From Gonioctena quinquepunctata (lineage: Eukaryota; Arthropoda; Insecta; Coleoptera; Chrysomelidae), in NCBI GenBank assembly GCA_018342105.1, contig JAFIRS010002381.1, positions 124,001-188,000 on the forward strand: a DNA stretch of 64,000 bases, read 5' to 3'. Below the pieces are notes generated by a model. It was not told the origin of the DNA. It worked only from the letters and a program-made list of their open reading frames with translations, and ran no database searches. The position numbers were made by a program, and so were the translations under genes. Of the stretch, positions 22,868-34,317 are shown piece after piece; position 1 is the stretch's first letter; every line of letters begins with the position of its first letter.

Positions 22868-23100
22868 GAATGTATCATTCACACAGTGTTCTGGGTAGGT
22901 CTTGTTACTAACTCCATACACCATAGGAGCAGCACTGTTAATTTGAATGCAACAGCGAATCGTCGAAGGACATCCTACAACCTACAACCAATGCTAAAAT
23001 TTAAATTCTCACCATATAAATAAAAATCTCTGCCCTGGCTGATAATCGAACTCGGGACCACTCAGTTTCGAGTCGGACGCTAAACCACTACGCCATCCTA
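22868..23100 (-). mobile_element. tRNA-derived SINE, copy 1
   Basis: Read on the minus strand, the head starts near 23100 with an A box TGGCGTAGTGG (23086-23096) and a B box GAGTTCGATTA (23043-23053), the RNA polymerase III promoter of tRNA genes. The body includes GGAGCAGCAC-type sequence (inverse of 22925-22940) shared with 29170-29408. The tRNA-like part does not continue into a complete cloverleaf, so this is a retroposon and not a tRNA gene. It abuts the LINE fragment at 23105. Confidence 0.75.
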
Positions 23101-23104
23101 TAAT

Positions 23105-24697
23105 AAAGAGCTAGCCAAACTTAGGAAAAAAGTTAGGAAACTCTTCAATAGAGCTAAAAGTCTGGGGCACTGGGAAGACAACAAAGCGGCTCTTTCTGAG
23201 TACAACAAGGAACTCCAACAGAAGAACATGGAGACAAATGTGTGAGGGGATTCGGAATTAGCCCCAGCACAACGTCTCCAGAAAGTTCTTTATAAAGAAG
23301 ATACCAACGGCATCGGTCTGATCAAAAAGCCGAACGGTGGATATGCAGAAAACCAGAAGGAAAGCATAAGTGCTCTCATGCAGACACACTTTCCTGGGTT
23401 GTTGTCACCAACCCCAACAGAACCAGCAGGAGCCTAGCGGGGAAAATCTTCACCACCCAAAAGATCAAATGGGCCATTAAGAGCGTCAAACCTTTTAAAT
23501 CTACCGGAAAGGACGGAATATCCCCGCCTTATTACAAAATGGCCTTGAAATAATAGAGCCCTCCTTGAAAAGGCTGTTCAAGGCCAGTTTCATTTTCGGT
23601 TACATACCGAAAGCCTGGAGGGAGGCTGCAGTGGTGTTCATACCAAAGACTTCCATCAGACGAACCAAAGTCTTATCGCCCCATCGTCTCACCTCCTTTC
23701 TCCTGAAAACAACGAAGAAAATTATAGACTGTTATATAAGAAGTGAAATTCTTTTGGACAGACCTCTTCACAGAAAATAGTTCGCCTATCAAGCAGGCAA
23801 ATCAACGAATAATGCTCTATAATGCTTAGTTGAAATCCAAAGCCAAAGAAATGGCTCTATGTGCATTCATAGATATAGAGGGTGCTTTTGATAACACCTC
23901 ACATGACTCCATCATCAGATCGCTAGAGGAAAGGAATATAAACACATCACTTATCAGAGCGCCGCAATGCCGGAAAGAAGAATCATTGTAGGTGCTCTCG
24001 GAGAGGAAACGGTTGTCTCCAAGGTGGGGTTCTATCACCTTTGCTGTGGTCACTGACCTTGGATAATCTGATAGTGAAGCTACATGAATCTGGAATCACG
24101 ACTCAAGGTTTCGCCGATGACCTGGTCGCCACTATTAGGGGCAAACATGACGGGATAATATCCAATCGCATGCAGACAGCCCTAAATATAATCAGAAGCT
24201 GATGCGCAAAGGAGGGACTAAATGTAAATCCTAGCAAAATAGTGCTGGTTCCATTCACAAAGAGGCGTGGCAAGTATGAACTGAAAGCCCCAACCCTCAA
24301 TGGAACTCGGCTAGCTTTTTCCAATGAAGTCAAATACCCGGGCGTCATAATCGACCAGAGACCAACATGGAACAGTCATATTAAAAATATTATTTCCAAG
24401 GCTACAGCGGCAACCTGGACGTAACGCGGAGTTTGAAGCCGAAAATGATATACTGGTTATATCAAACGATTGTCAAACCCATGGTCACCTATGCCTCATT
24501 AGTATGGTGGCCAAAAACCCAAGAACACTCGGCACAAATCAAACCGCAGAAAGTGCAGCGGTTAGCCTGTCTGGGAATCATAGGTGCAATATTCACGTGC
24601 CCCACTGCAGCACTAGAGGTAATGCTGAATCTTCGGCCACTGCACTTGTATGTAATGAAAGAAGCGGCGAAAAGTGCCTTCAGACTGTGTTGTTGAC
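23105..24697 (+). pseudogene. LOA/R1-like non-LTR retrotransposon, copy A (RT)
   Basis: This is a fragment of a LINE pol. It starts within the linker after the endonuclease (LAKLRKKVRKLFNRAKSLG), runs into RT motifs (TSFLLKTTKKIID, 23690-23740), an intact catalytic FADD (24110-24121) and a thumb block with YPGVIIDQRPTWNSHI (24330-24380). It is broken by many stops and frameshifts. The phrases LTSFLLKTT and AYQAGKSTN place it in the LOA/R1-like part of the Jockey superfamily; that assignment is from memory of the family. Endonuclease and RNase H are absent here. Confidence 0.75.
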
Positions 24698-25046
24698 TTA
24701 TTTTATTATTTCACCTAGTTGTTAGTTCCGTAGTTTTAGAAAGAGATGTCATATATATTGTCATATTGACGACTAATAAAAAGAAGAAAAAGTCAAGTAT
24801 CAAATTTAATTTGGTATAAAATAGTGTTTGCCCAAACATTTTGGTCCTATCGAGCTTTGTGGAAACGTTGTTGAATCCTAGAATATTCAATTCAGCCATA
24901 ATTGACGCCAAACTGGGTTCAAGATGTCACAAAGCGAAAAGATGATTTGTAAAAACTAAAAAAAATCCCCCTAAGATAAGTAAACGAAAACCATTGCCCC
25001 AAAAAACCGTCAGATCTAAGAGCCCAAAAGTTCAAAACAAAAAAGA

Positions 25047-25607
25047 TTGAAGAAATTGGAAGCTATCAATAAGCTGCAAGAAGAATTTGACCAAAGAAAG
25101 CTACAAAGACAAATTGCTGTAATTGAAGCACAAACATCATTAGATTTAGAGGTTCACGAAAATTATTGTGAAGAGACAAAAAGCATGCGAAGTGAAAATT
25201 TCGAAATTGATAGCAAGAAAGAAGTAGATTCAATTGAAAAAACTCAAAGTGCACACGAAAAAGTGAACTCTTGGTTGTTGAAGGAAAAGTTAATCGAATC
25301 AGCTCAAGGTAGTAATGCATTTATACCGTCGGAAGAGTATTATTCTCAAGTAGTTAACAATCCAACAACTAAAATAATAAAGGAATTCACAATTGCCACT
25401 CAATCCATGACCCAAGCATTCAAATCCATATCCGATCCATCCAAAATGCCCTTCAGAAAGGTTGTTGGTAAAGAACTTCCCCTCTTTTATGGCAATGTGG
25501 AAGATTGGCCTATGTTCATTTCACTTTATAGAAGATCTACGGAAACCTGTAAATTCACTGATGAAGGGAATATGTTACGTCTTCAAAAAGCCCTAAAGAA
25601 GCTTTAG
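25047..25607 (+). pseudogene. gag: BEL/Pao gag, N-terminal part
   Basis: The open frame has a coiled-coil-like, Glu/Lys/Gln-rich N-terminus (INKLQEEFDQRKLQRQIAV) and then the typical Pao block LPLFYGNVEDWPMFISLY. The real start is probably upstream: ATG 24923 begins MSQSEKMICKN but that frame is interrupted. A one-base frameshift near 25595 separates it from the next frame, in which the capsid continues. In intact elements gag and pol are one continuous frame. Confidence 0.7.
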
Positions 25608-25642
25608 AAACTGTCAAGTCACTATTTATTTCGCCAGAAAAT

Positions 25643-28600
25643 TTGGAAGATATTATTCAAACATTAGAAACTAGATTTGGTCGCCCCGAGTTCATAATCG
25701 ATTCCATGACTAATAAAGTCAAGCTGATTCCACCAGTTAACACTCGTTATCCACTATCACTTATCAAATTTGCAAATTCCGTTCTAAATCTCACAGTTAC
25801 TGCCCAATCTCTGAAAATGGAATCTTACATCAACAACCCTCAACTCCTTAGTCAACTTGTTCAAAAATTGCCTGAACATCTTCAGTTTCAGTGGGCTAGA
25901 ATAATTGTTGATAAAGAAAAAGCCATTCCAATACCTACATTGAAGGAGTTTTCTGAATGGTTACAAAAAAAAACATCCGCAGCTAGTTTATTGTGCAAAC
26001 CTTCAACTTCAAGTTTTACATCGTCAGATCGATATTCAGAAAGAAAACCCAAGAATACTGTTTTAGTTGGATCGGAAGAAGCATTAGATAGAAGAAATTG
26101 CATATTTTGTTCTGAATCTGGCCATTCTTTATATCATTGTCAAAAATGTTTATCATTGGAAGTGGATGGAAGAAGGGATTGGGTGAAAGAACGTAAAATT
26201 TGTTTTTCATGTTTGTCTCCTTCTCATAGTATGTTTGGATGCGAAAATAAGAGACGTTGTAGAGTACAGAACTGTTCTAAATACCACAATCGACTATTGC
26301 ATTCTGAATTATCATCTAAGAATTATTCTCAACATAGCTCACAAGTCCAGAATGGTTCATCGAACGTCAATGTCGAGAAAAGAAAAGGGGAACCTGATAA
26401 TTCTGCATGCTGTATAGATGAACATTCCTTTCAACTCAGATCCGTAACAAAAACTGTCCTACTTAGAATTATTCCAGTCAAAATCATAGGTATAAAAAAG
26501 TCTGTTGAAACATTCGCTCTTTTTGATGAAGGTAGTACAGTGACGCTCATTGATGCTAATCTCCCAGAAGATATAGGAGTTCAAGGTTTCAATGATCCCT
26601 TGAAAATGTACTGGACAAATTCTTCGTCATATGTTGACAACCACTCTAGAAAAGTCAGTGTCAAAATTAAAGGAAACCTTGACGATCAAATTTACGATCT
26701 AGATAACGTTCGCACAGTTTCGAATCTGAATCTTCCTATCCAATCCGTAGACATTGGAAAATTCGCAAATAGATGGAAACATTTATCACAAGTTCCATTG
26801 GTAGATATCAGAGGAGCCAAACCCTTATTACTCATTGGCCAAGATCATATCGATTTAACAATAGCTAGAGAAGTGATTCAGGGCCCATCCAATGCTCCTG
26901 TGATTTCCAAGTCAAAATTAGGATGGGTGGTGCATGGAAACGTTGTTGAGTTCAAATACAGGGTTGACCAAGAATTTTCGATGTATGTTTCTTCCGAAAC
27001 TAAAAGTGACGAAGATGAAGAATTGAAGAAACTAATCGAACAAGCTATTTTCATAGACAACTTGGGTATTGAAAAGGAAAACAAAAAGTTGTTACCTGAA
27101 AAGGACCAGAAAGGATTAAAAATAATTGAAAAAACATGCCGACAACTAGAAAATCAACATTGGGAAATTGGTTTACTTTGGAAGACAGAAAATGTAACGT
27201 TACCAAAAAGTAAGACCACTGCCTTAAATATATTATATACGATAGAAAGAAAAATGGACGGGGACAACCAGTTTGCAGATAGGTATTGTCAACAAATAGA
27301 AAATTTTGTTAAGAAAGGATACGCAAGAGTTTTATCAAGTGAAGTATCTACCAACATAACTAATAGAACATGGTACTTGCCGCACTTTGCTGTAAAACAT
27401 CCGAGTAAACCCAATAAATTTCGTTTTGTATTTGATGCCAGAGCTGAAATTGAAGGAACAAGCTTGAATAAGAATTTAATCAGAGGTCCAGATGTACTCA
27501 ATTCGCTGGTAGATATTTTGTTTAATTTTCGACAAAATCGGGTAGCAGTGATGGGAGATATAGAAGAGATGTTTTTACAAGTTCGAATAAGACCAGAAGA
27601 TCAACATGCCCAACGATTTTTGTGGCGGGGAAGAGATAGAAAAGGTCCGATTCTGACTTATCAAATGAAAGTCATGATATTTGGTGCAATTTGTTCTCCA
27701 AGCTGTGCAATACATGTGATACGCAAGAATGCTGAAAGAAATATAGAAGATTATCCTGAAGCTGCCCAAGCTATTGAAAAGTACCACTATATGGATGATT
27801 ACTTGGATAGTTTCGACAGTGAAGAACATGCCATCAAAGTGCTCAAAGAAGTGATCGACGTCCATATCCGGGAAGGCTTCAAAATGACAAGTTGGATCAG
27901 CAATTCTTCTCAAGTTTTGAAACATATTCCAACTGAATTAAGGTCAAAAAATATCGTTGATCTGAATTTTGAAGAATGGACAACTTTTGAAAGAGCATTG
28001 GGTTTGATATGGAGTCAAAAAAGTGACCTTCTGAGTTTTTCTGAAACATTTTTGAACAAAAATAAAGACATACTCTTAAAAGGTATCATACCCACTGAAA
28101 GGCAAGTAATCAGAGTGATAATGTCTGTCTATGATCCATTAGGTCTCCTAGCAGCATTCACAATTCAAGCTCGAATATTAATGCAAGAAGTTTGGTCCAA
28201 TAAATTAGGTTGGGATGATAAACTGACTCCACAGCTTTTCGAAAAGTGGAAATCCTGGGTTGCAGCTCTCCACAAAATCAGCAATATCAAAATTCCCAGA
28301 TGGTATGGTTTCAACAGCAATATAATTGAAATACAATTGCATACGTTCAATGATGGAAGTGAAAAAGGATATGCATCTGTATCATATTTTCGACTGAAAG
28401 ATACGAATTCCAAAATTTCGATTGTATTAGTGATGGCCAAGTCCAGAGTTACTCCATTGAAACCTATGACTGTACCACAGATTGAACTACAAGCAGCCTT
28501 GCTTGGATCCCGTCTAGCAAAAACAATAGAAAATGGCCACAATTTCATCATCAACAAAAAATACTTCTGGATCGATTCCAAAATTGTTCTGGGTTGGATC

Positions 28601-28729
28601 AAATCCCATCCAAAAAACTACAAAACATTTGTTGCCAATAGAATAGGGGAAATTTTGGAGCTGTCAAACCCAGATGAATGGCATTGGCTCCCAACAAATT
28701 TAAATGTGGCTGACGATGCTACAATATAG
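25643..28729 (+). pseudogene. pol: BEL/Pao gag C-terminus, protease, RT and RNase H
   Basis: This 1028-codon frame contains, in order: the capsid end (LETRFGRPEFI), two zinc knuckles (CIFCSESGHSLYHC near residue 153 and CFSCLSPSHSMFGC near 188), an aspartic protease (ALFDEGSTVTLID near 292, with the DEGS variant usual in Pao), the RT finger and palm (FRFVFDARAE, GDIEEMFLQV near 638, YMDDYLDS at 27788-27811) and RNase H (FNDGSEKGYASVSYF near 903, WIDSKIVLGWI). The stop at 28727 follows NVADDAT. After a frameshift the chain resumes at 28737 as NWFNGPKFLSL. Catalytic Asp pairs in RT look intact. It would copy element RNA inside particles. Confidence 0.85.
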
Positions 28730-28736
28730 ACAACTT

Positions 28737-28986
28737 TCAGAATTGGTTCAATGGTCCCAAATTTCTATCATTGGATATAGAATTCTGGCCCCAGGAGAAA
28801 GACAAAATAGAAGAGAATACCACAGTAGAGAAGAAAACGAACATTTTGTTGGTAATAAAGGACAACAAAGATGACAGACTTTTTGATTTTACAAGATTTT
28901 CGAATTATTTACGTCTCATCAGAACGGCAGCATGGATAATTCGATTTGTCTTTGTCTTAAAAAACAAGATTGGCCTATCAATGTAA
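28737..28986 (+). pseudogene. BEL/Pao pol, segment after RNase H
   Basis: This is in another frame from the preceding block and continues the Pao pattern: NWFNGPKFLSLDIEFWPQE, then a linker ending FTRFSNYLRLIRTAAWIIRF, the conserved helix that precedes integrase in Pao elements. The integrase HHCC and DDE domains are missing: the sequence loses similarity at about 28986. Confidence 0.7.
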
Positions 28987-29169
28987 CAAGTAACATTGGA
29001 CATCAGTACCAACTCACCAAAACAAATATAACCGGGTTACATTTTGCATTTCGTGTATGTGTTAATGCCTTCAATTTTAAGCAATCAGCATGAAGTTTGA
29101 GCTTCGACAACTGTATTCTTACTTGGAATGAAGTATAGAGTGTTCATATGATACATTAAATTATATATT

Positions 29170-29408
29170 GTTTGTGATTGTACGTTCTTGTGACGGCTGT
29201 GTGTGTGTTTTTTGTTACTAATTCCATACGCCACCTTAGGAGCAGCACACAATTGGAACGCAACTGTCAATCGTGGAGGACTCTCCTCGGCTGAGTTCCA
29301 AGATTTATGATTTAATATTTTTAAATTAAAATATCTGCCCTGGCCAAGGATCGATCTCGGGACCCCTGGTTCCAAAGTCGGACGCTCTTTTACTGTGCCA
29401 CACCCCCT
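29170..29408 (-). mobile_element. tRNA-derived SINE, copy 2
   Basis: Same family as 22868-23100. On the minus strand the A box is near 29390-29400 (TGGCACAGTAA) and the B box at 29348-29358 (GAGATCGATCC). The sequences GGAGCAGCAC and TTGTTACTAA.TCCATAC (plus-strand view) are shared with copy 1. A run of GTGTGTGTGTTTTTTG marks the SINE tail region. The two copies differ by perhaps 20-25%, so the family is not very recent. Confidence 0.75.
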
Positions 29409-29409
29409 T

Positions 29410-30320
29410 CTCCGAGCTAATGCGCAGGTATGTCATGTGGCTATCCCCGCCATATTTCTAGGAGATTTTTCTTCTGTGTGTTTAAGTGGTTGTCTGTCAC
29501 GTATCAGAATCACATGGGCATAACACAAGAAATAGGGATTTGGTATAGTACACATATAAATCGTAGAGAAGTATGTTAAAAAATGTAAAGTTACATCGAA
29601 ATCAGTAGTTATTAACTAAGGTGAATACTGATTGATAGGTAGGCTATATATTTTTTTAACATATTCATTGCGAAGATCTTTTCCCTTTTCAATCTAATAT
29701 TGGCGCGTAATTGGGATTTTACGGTTGCCCTGGGCTCCACCTTCTGTTTAGAGTGGGAAGGCCACTTGCTCCGGACAGCCTCAGTGAAGAAATAAAAACA
29801 CTCCAGGGGTCACTATGGTATTGACAAACATAACGGGGCCAGAAAGGCAGATTTTAGCTGCCCTCAACTGTGCTCAAACCTGGGTGTCGGCAGCATATTA
29901 GTCAGTTCTACTCGAAGCAATCTATTGAGAAAAATAAAATAACCAACTGTAAACCAATCCAATCAACTTTATGCTACTCTACTCAGTGTAACAAACATGA
30001 TGGCTTACGACAGCCTCAACAAGTATAAATGTAATTTAATGTATAATAAAAGCGCGGAGGAGGTGCTAAGCTTTATATTTGCAGGGTTGCCAGATCCACC
30101 AAAAGCACATTCTAAGGGGCATTTAAGCAGCAGTATAAATGCTGAAAAACAGGCTACAGAAACGGCAGTTCCTCAAGCTATATTTGTTAGACGATAAAGC
30201 GGGTGTCAAATGCAAGTTCGGGTCGGTCAAAAGTATCAGACGAACCGGTTCGCAATGGTACGAACGAACGGTGTCTCAGCTGCTTCTCCGCGTTATCTAA
30301 AATATTTCTTTTATCTCTCT
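29410..30320. other. Non-coding stretch
   Basis: No supported gene. A 66-codon frame at 29997-30197 shows no recognisable domain. Part of 29720-29900 has raised GC content and could be a LINE 3' untranslated piece. Confidence 0.3.
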
Positions 30321-30322
30321 TC

Positions 30323-30543
30323 CGGCTAACTATGAATTCTAGTCGCGAAGAGTCCTATTCCTATCCTTCGCGACTGTTAGTGTACTGAGGACAAAAATGC
30401 CTTGCAACCCAACTGACAGATTGCCCGTCTTTCGCCTAACTATAAACTCAAGTCGCGATAGCTTCTACTCCTATACTGCGAGACTGTTAGTCTGGTGAGA
30501 CCAAGAATGCCTTGCAACCCAACCGACAGCTTTTCCTTGCTTT
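30323..30543 (+). repeat. Tandem duplication, 110-bp unit, two copies
   Basis: The two copies start CGGCTAACTATGAA (30323) and CGCCTAACTATAAA (30433). Both end with AATGCCTTGCAACCCAAC and GACAG. Each contains a pair of inverse TAGTCGCGA.. / ..TCGCGACT-type segments, weaker in the second copy. They lie upstream of the larger repeated block at 30870-31440. Confidence 0.8.
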
Positions 30544-30723
30544 CGGCTGATTAATAAAGATTTACGAGCACGGTCCACCTTCGAACTGCGTGTCCCTATC
30601 AACTGTTATGCTCACCGATCCTAGTTTTTCTGTTCTGGTAAGAGAATGCTCATACGATTACACTGGTCTAAATTCACAAAGTGAACCTCGGGTAATTTCC
30701 CTATCTCCTAGCTATTTTCGTTC

Positions 30724-31440
30724 ATGGGTGCTTTACGCTACGTGCTCGTGACGTTAGACTTCGGATGGCTGCTGGTGGCGAGGTGGACTGCTGGTCGGCT
30801 CAGGAACAACTGCCTCTCTCGGCTTTGCTCTTGCAAATATTCTAATACTTGCTCACTCTGCTTCTCTGGTGGATCGGCGCAGTTTCACTATTTGCGGACG
30901 GTTCCTCTGGTAGCTGGTAACGTCAGACGTTGGTTTGCGGTGAACAGTATGTTGAACGGTTGACGGTCTGGAGCACCACTGATTCTATTGAGTTCCTCTC
31001 GTGAAGATTCCAAATATTCTGCTGGGCCGGTGCAGTTTCGCTCTTTGCGGACATATTTTCTCACATATACTGCTGTCTGCAGTGACGTATCCAGCGTGTG
31101 GCGGTGGATAGCGTGGTGAGCGGGCAATCGTCTGGAACACCACTGCCACTCGCAATTTCCAATTTCAATATACCCTCTTATGGGCCGGTACAGTGTCGCT
31201 ATTTGCGGACTCACCTGAATGCTGCTTGTGACGTATCTGAGTTGTGTCTTTGTGACGTTCGACGGTGTGGACTTCTCGCTTGCAGGAGTAGAACTGATTC
31301 GCAATTCGTGTCGCTGTGCTATGGTTTTAACGGATCGATCTGTCGCGAGGCAGAGCGGCGTTGGCGTATTACGACGCAGCTCGTTGCATATTATTTATGG
31401 CGCAATAAATACATTGGTCCGGTAAAATTTATTTCGCAGG
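30724..31440 (+). repeat. LTR-like block with three imperfect ~155-bp repeats
   Basis: The segment GG(G/A)(C/T)CGG(T/C)(G/A)CAGT.TC...TTTGCGGAC recurs at 30871, 31024 and 31182. An AATAAA lies near 31402 and the region ends TTTATTTCGCAGG. Higher GC content, tandem promoter-like repeats and a poly(A) signal resemble the U3/R part of an LTR. No second copy is present in the window, so a solo LTR or the upstream end of the gypsy-like element to the right are both possible. Confidence 0.4.
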
Positions 31441-31834
31441 TTTAAACCTAAAATGAGTGGTGTTTCTACGATTCCTGATAACGGATATATGGATATAATT
31501 ATTTTTAGGGCTTTTGCCTATTTACTAAATAACGGCAAAATAGTAACTTCGTTACATCATCTTATATTTTTTTAGCATCTTATACATACAGTGAAAGACA
31601 TTTTTTAAGAGAATATGCGACTTTACAAAAAATAACCTCCAAAAAAGTTACAAGATAACGAAATTGGACCCATTATACAGGGTGTAAATAACCATGTTGC
31701 ACAACCGTTAACTGTAAAAAATTAAAGATTTTTCCTTTGAAAAAATTACGAAAAATATTGAATACGTGAGAAAAAATATTACCTACTGAAATTTCGTTGT
31801 TTGGTTAGCGCTGGATTACTTGACGAATATGTGT

Positions 31835-32494
31835 TAGTTAACCTTGACCCTCATAGTGTTAGCCTCCGGACTGCTCGGTGTTCTCGTTTATTTCTCAGTC
31901 CAAATGTACCAGTGTTGTATTTTGGGTGAATTAAGAATATGCCATTTGATGGTATTTACGTACTTCCTTCCTGAACACGAAATCGAGTGCAAAACGCGAC
32001 CCTCTCAAATACTTTCGGTCTTACAATGTGAAATATTTCTCATTATCTGTGTTGATATTTATGAATAAATCTGTTATTTGTTTTTATACTAATTCAGTTC
32101 TTTCTTGTGCTCAGATAATTTCATTTGGCAAATATGTTCATAAGTCATGCCCTTCATTGAGATCATTGATAAACTGAATGAAAATGATATTGGAAAGAGT
32201 AATTTTGTACTTTTTGATTTCCCCTGTAATTGAAGTATTAATGACACACATTATTATTCATAAACTAGACAGACGTTGTTTACATTGAAGCGGCCGGTGA
32301 CGATGTGAATATTGTTGTACAGAGAAACAAAATATTAGCGACTTCGAGGTGAAATCTATTTAGTGCAGTGCATTTAAATTATAAACAATTATTGTCAGAC
32401 GGTATTATTTTGTTGTGTTTCAAAGTAGAATAAACAGACATTGAATTTTGTTGAATATTTTTGTTTGCAATAAACGAACACCAGTTTCGTAACT
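31835..32494 (+). repeat. Possible 5' LTR/leader of the gypsy-like element
   Basis: Non-coding sequence just before gag, with two AATAAA-type poly(A) signals (GTAGAATAAACAGAC near 32427, GCAATAAACGAACACC near 32467) and an end CAGTTTCGTAAC. The ending resembles the solo-LTR-like piece at 45991-46293 (AATAAACGGACAC...ATTCGTGACA). Its start is not defined. Confidence 0.35.
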
Positions 32495-32520
32495 TTTTTA
32501 GTGACTATTTGGGACAATTA

Positions 32521-33018
32521 ATGGTGAATACGATAAATACACCCTACGACGAGACGGAGATCGTTATGGAAATGATTAGACAGCAGTTTGCCGAGCAAGA
32601 GGAACGACGGCACAGAGGAAAACAAGAAGAGGAGGTTCGCCGACAAAAAGAGGAGGAACGACGAGAGAGAGAAAAATAAGAGAATGAGGATCGATAAAAA
32701 GAGGAGGAACGGTTAGAAGAACATTTCCAGAAAATTCTTGAAGAACAAAACAAGGAAAGGGAACAACAGAAAACATTCTTTGAACAGATTGTACAGAGAA
32801 CCGAGGGGGAAATCGAAGGCCTAAAGAAAGATGTTGATAGAATTGGGCCGAAATCAACACAGTCTGGAGAACGATGGACGGTAAGATAACAAACGAAGTC
32901 AAGGCTATCCGAGAAGAAGCAACGAAAGAAGTGTGGGTGGTGCATGAGAAAATAAAGAGAGTTGTCAAACCTGTAGAAAAAGTTGACACCATGTTTGGAC
33001 ATTGGCGACATATCTCGC
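32521..33018 (+). pseudogene. gag: Gypsy-like gag, N-terminal coiled-coil part
   Basis: ATG 32521 opens MVNTINTPYDETEIVMEMI, then a strongly charged coiled coil rich in Glu/Arg/Gln (EERRHRGKQEEEVRRQKEEE), typical of gag N-termini in some insect gypsy elements. A stop at about 32677 and later frameshifts break it, but related frames continue to about 33018 (EEQNKEREQQKTFFEQIVQR, EGLKKDVDRIG). The gag continues at 34318 after an insertion of about 1.3 kb. The raw open frame starts 60 bases earlier at 32461 with a non-ATG codon. Confidence 0.55.
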
Positions 33019-33126
33019 AACTGGCCGAACTAAGTTAGTACAGTTGGTAAAACATATTTCTCCTCAGTTACCGATTGAGATAAGGCAGGTTTTTTAAATG
33101 TGTTACTTTTATATGGTTGATATGGT

Positions 33127-33229
33127 ATATATTTTATAAGTGATCGATTTGCCATTCCTGTATTTCATATGAATGGTTGTATCATATGAAATAAAGGAAT
33201 GGCAAATCGATCAGTAATAAAATATATAC
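33127..33229. repeat. 103-bp palindrome
   Basis: The left arm ATATATTTTATAAGTGATCG... pairs with ...CGATCAGTAATAAAATATAT. The core arms TTTGCCATTCCTGTATTTCA / TGAAATAAAGGAATGGCAAA flank a short loop near ATGGTTGTA. Confidence 0.85.
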
Positions 33230-33374
33230 AGTAATCGATTCGTAGAATCTGTTAGTTCGTTCGTGGTCAAAATAAAGTTTCAAAATCAATCTTTGTTTCA
33301 TGATACCAAGAACAAAATTAAACTTCTTATAAAACAAGAATAATAAGTTAAACACTATAAAAAACACATTTTAT

Positions 33375-33621
33375 TTTCATTGAAAATGAAAAATGTCTTG
33401 TTCCTCAAGACACCTGACTACAGAAACCTATACAATAGGTGTATGTTGGTCGCATATCCATAAAAAACAACTACTTCCCTGGCTAATGCCTCAACATCCG
33501 TCGAGGCATTAGCCAGGAAAGTAGTTGTTTTTTTATGGATATGCGACCAACATACACCTATTGTATAGGTTTTTGTAGTCAGCTGTCTCGAGGAATAAGA
33601 CATTTTTAATTTTCAATGAAA
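33375..33621. repeat. 247-bp near-perfect palindrome
   Basis: Arms of about 115 bases pair with few mismatches. TTTCATTGAAAATGAAAAAT at the left matches the right end, and the inner arms around GGTGTATGTTGGTCGCATAT and its inverse flank a loop of about 10 bases (AACATCCGTC near 33490). It is a classic foldback element. The high arm identity suggests recent formation or gene conversion between arms. Confidence 0.9.
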
Positions 33622-34317
33622 TTATGGCTGGCTATCAAGAATGTTACAGATTTCTGTCTTATTGCAGACATTTTATCTTATTTAGGACAAGGTACAACTA
33701 CAGACAAAACAATAATATACCTCTAAGAAATACAAAATAAAAAATATTCTTCAGTCTTATTGCAAAATCGATCAGAATAAAAACAAATTACATTTACAAC
33801 AAATCTTCAATAATTTTGTTAATTTATTAGCACAAAGGAGAACGAGTAGGTAAACCTAACAAATAATCCAATTTGATGATATACTTCGTACTTCCTCAAA
33901 TGGTGATAGGAAATGGAAACTGATGGATGGAAATAAGTATCAGTTTTTGAAAAGCAGCTTATATTTTACCTCGTAAAATAATATTTCCAGGAATTTCATC
34001 ATTTCAACTCGAATAACAAAACATTCTGTTTTCGACGTTGGGTTCCTAATTCAAGTCCATATATAATTTTATCATTAATTTTTCTGACAATAACAGTAGA
34101 ATTATTCTGAAATTATTGCGTGGTTTGTCATAATAAAAAATACATGTGTAAACAATAAACTTCTATTTTCTGACAAACGTCGAAATTGGAAAATTATCAT
34201 GTCATCAGTCGTCTGTCGATTGCGGGCAGCGCCTCCATGCGCGACTGGCCGTACCAAAAACTTGGTTGTCAAGATCGCCAATGTTTCAAACAGTCTCTTT
34301 ATTTTTAATTTGTCTAT

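Larger units (their letters stand above)
24923..28986 (+). mobile_element. BEL/Pao LTR retrotransposon, truncated
   Basis: A gag-pol region with the BEL/Pao signature. Neither LTR was recognised. The 3' side stops before integrase, at about 28986, followed by a SINE at 29170. The coding part has only two clear breaks over 3.9 kb, so it is far better preserved than neighbouring elements and probably a recent insertion. Confidence 0.8.
33019..34300. mobile_element. Insertions in gag: two hairpin elements and unknown DNA
   Basis: The stretch between the two gag halves is AT-rich and non-coding. It holds two palindromes (33127-33229 and 33375-33621), each able to fold back almost completely, and otherwise unrecognised sequence. 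It is best read as one or more MITE insertions within gag. Exact borders are unknown because gag is diverged at both edges. Confidence 0.5.

Noticed and set aside
23041..23100. tRNA gene on the minus strand
   Set aside because: A and B boxes are present but the acceptor and anticodon arms do not pair into a cloverleaf, and the same structure with a shared body recurs at 29170-29408, so it is a SINE head.
30888..31445. Overlapping ORFs in the repeated block
   Set aside because: They shift between tandem repeat copies without a conserved frame; the block looks regulatory, not coding.
32544..33020. 158-codon minus-strand Ser/Phe/Cys-rich ORF
   Set aside because: Antisense of the Glu/Arg-rich gag coiled coil; its composition is explained by the opposite strand.
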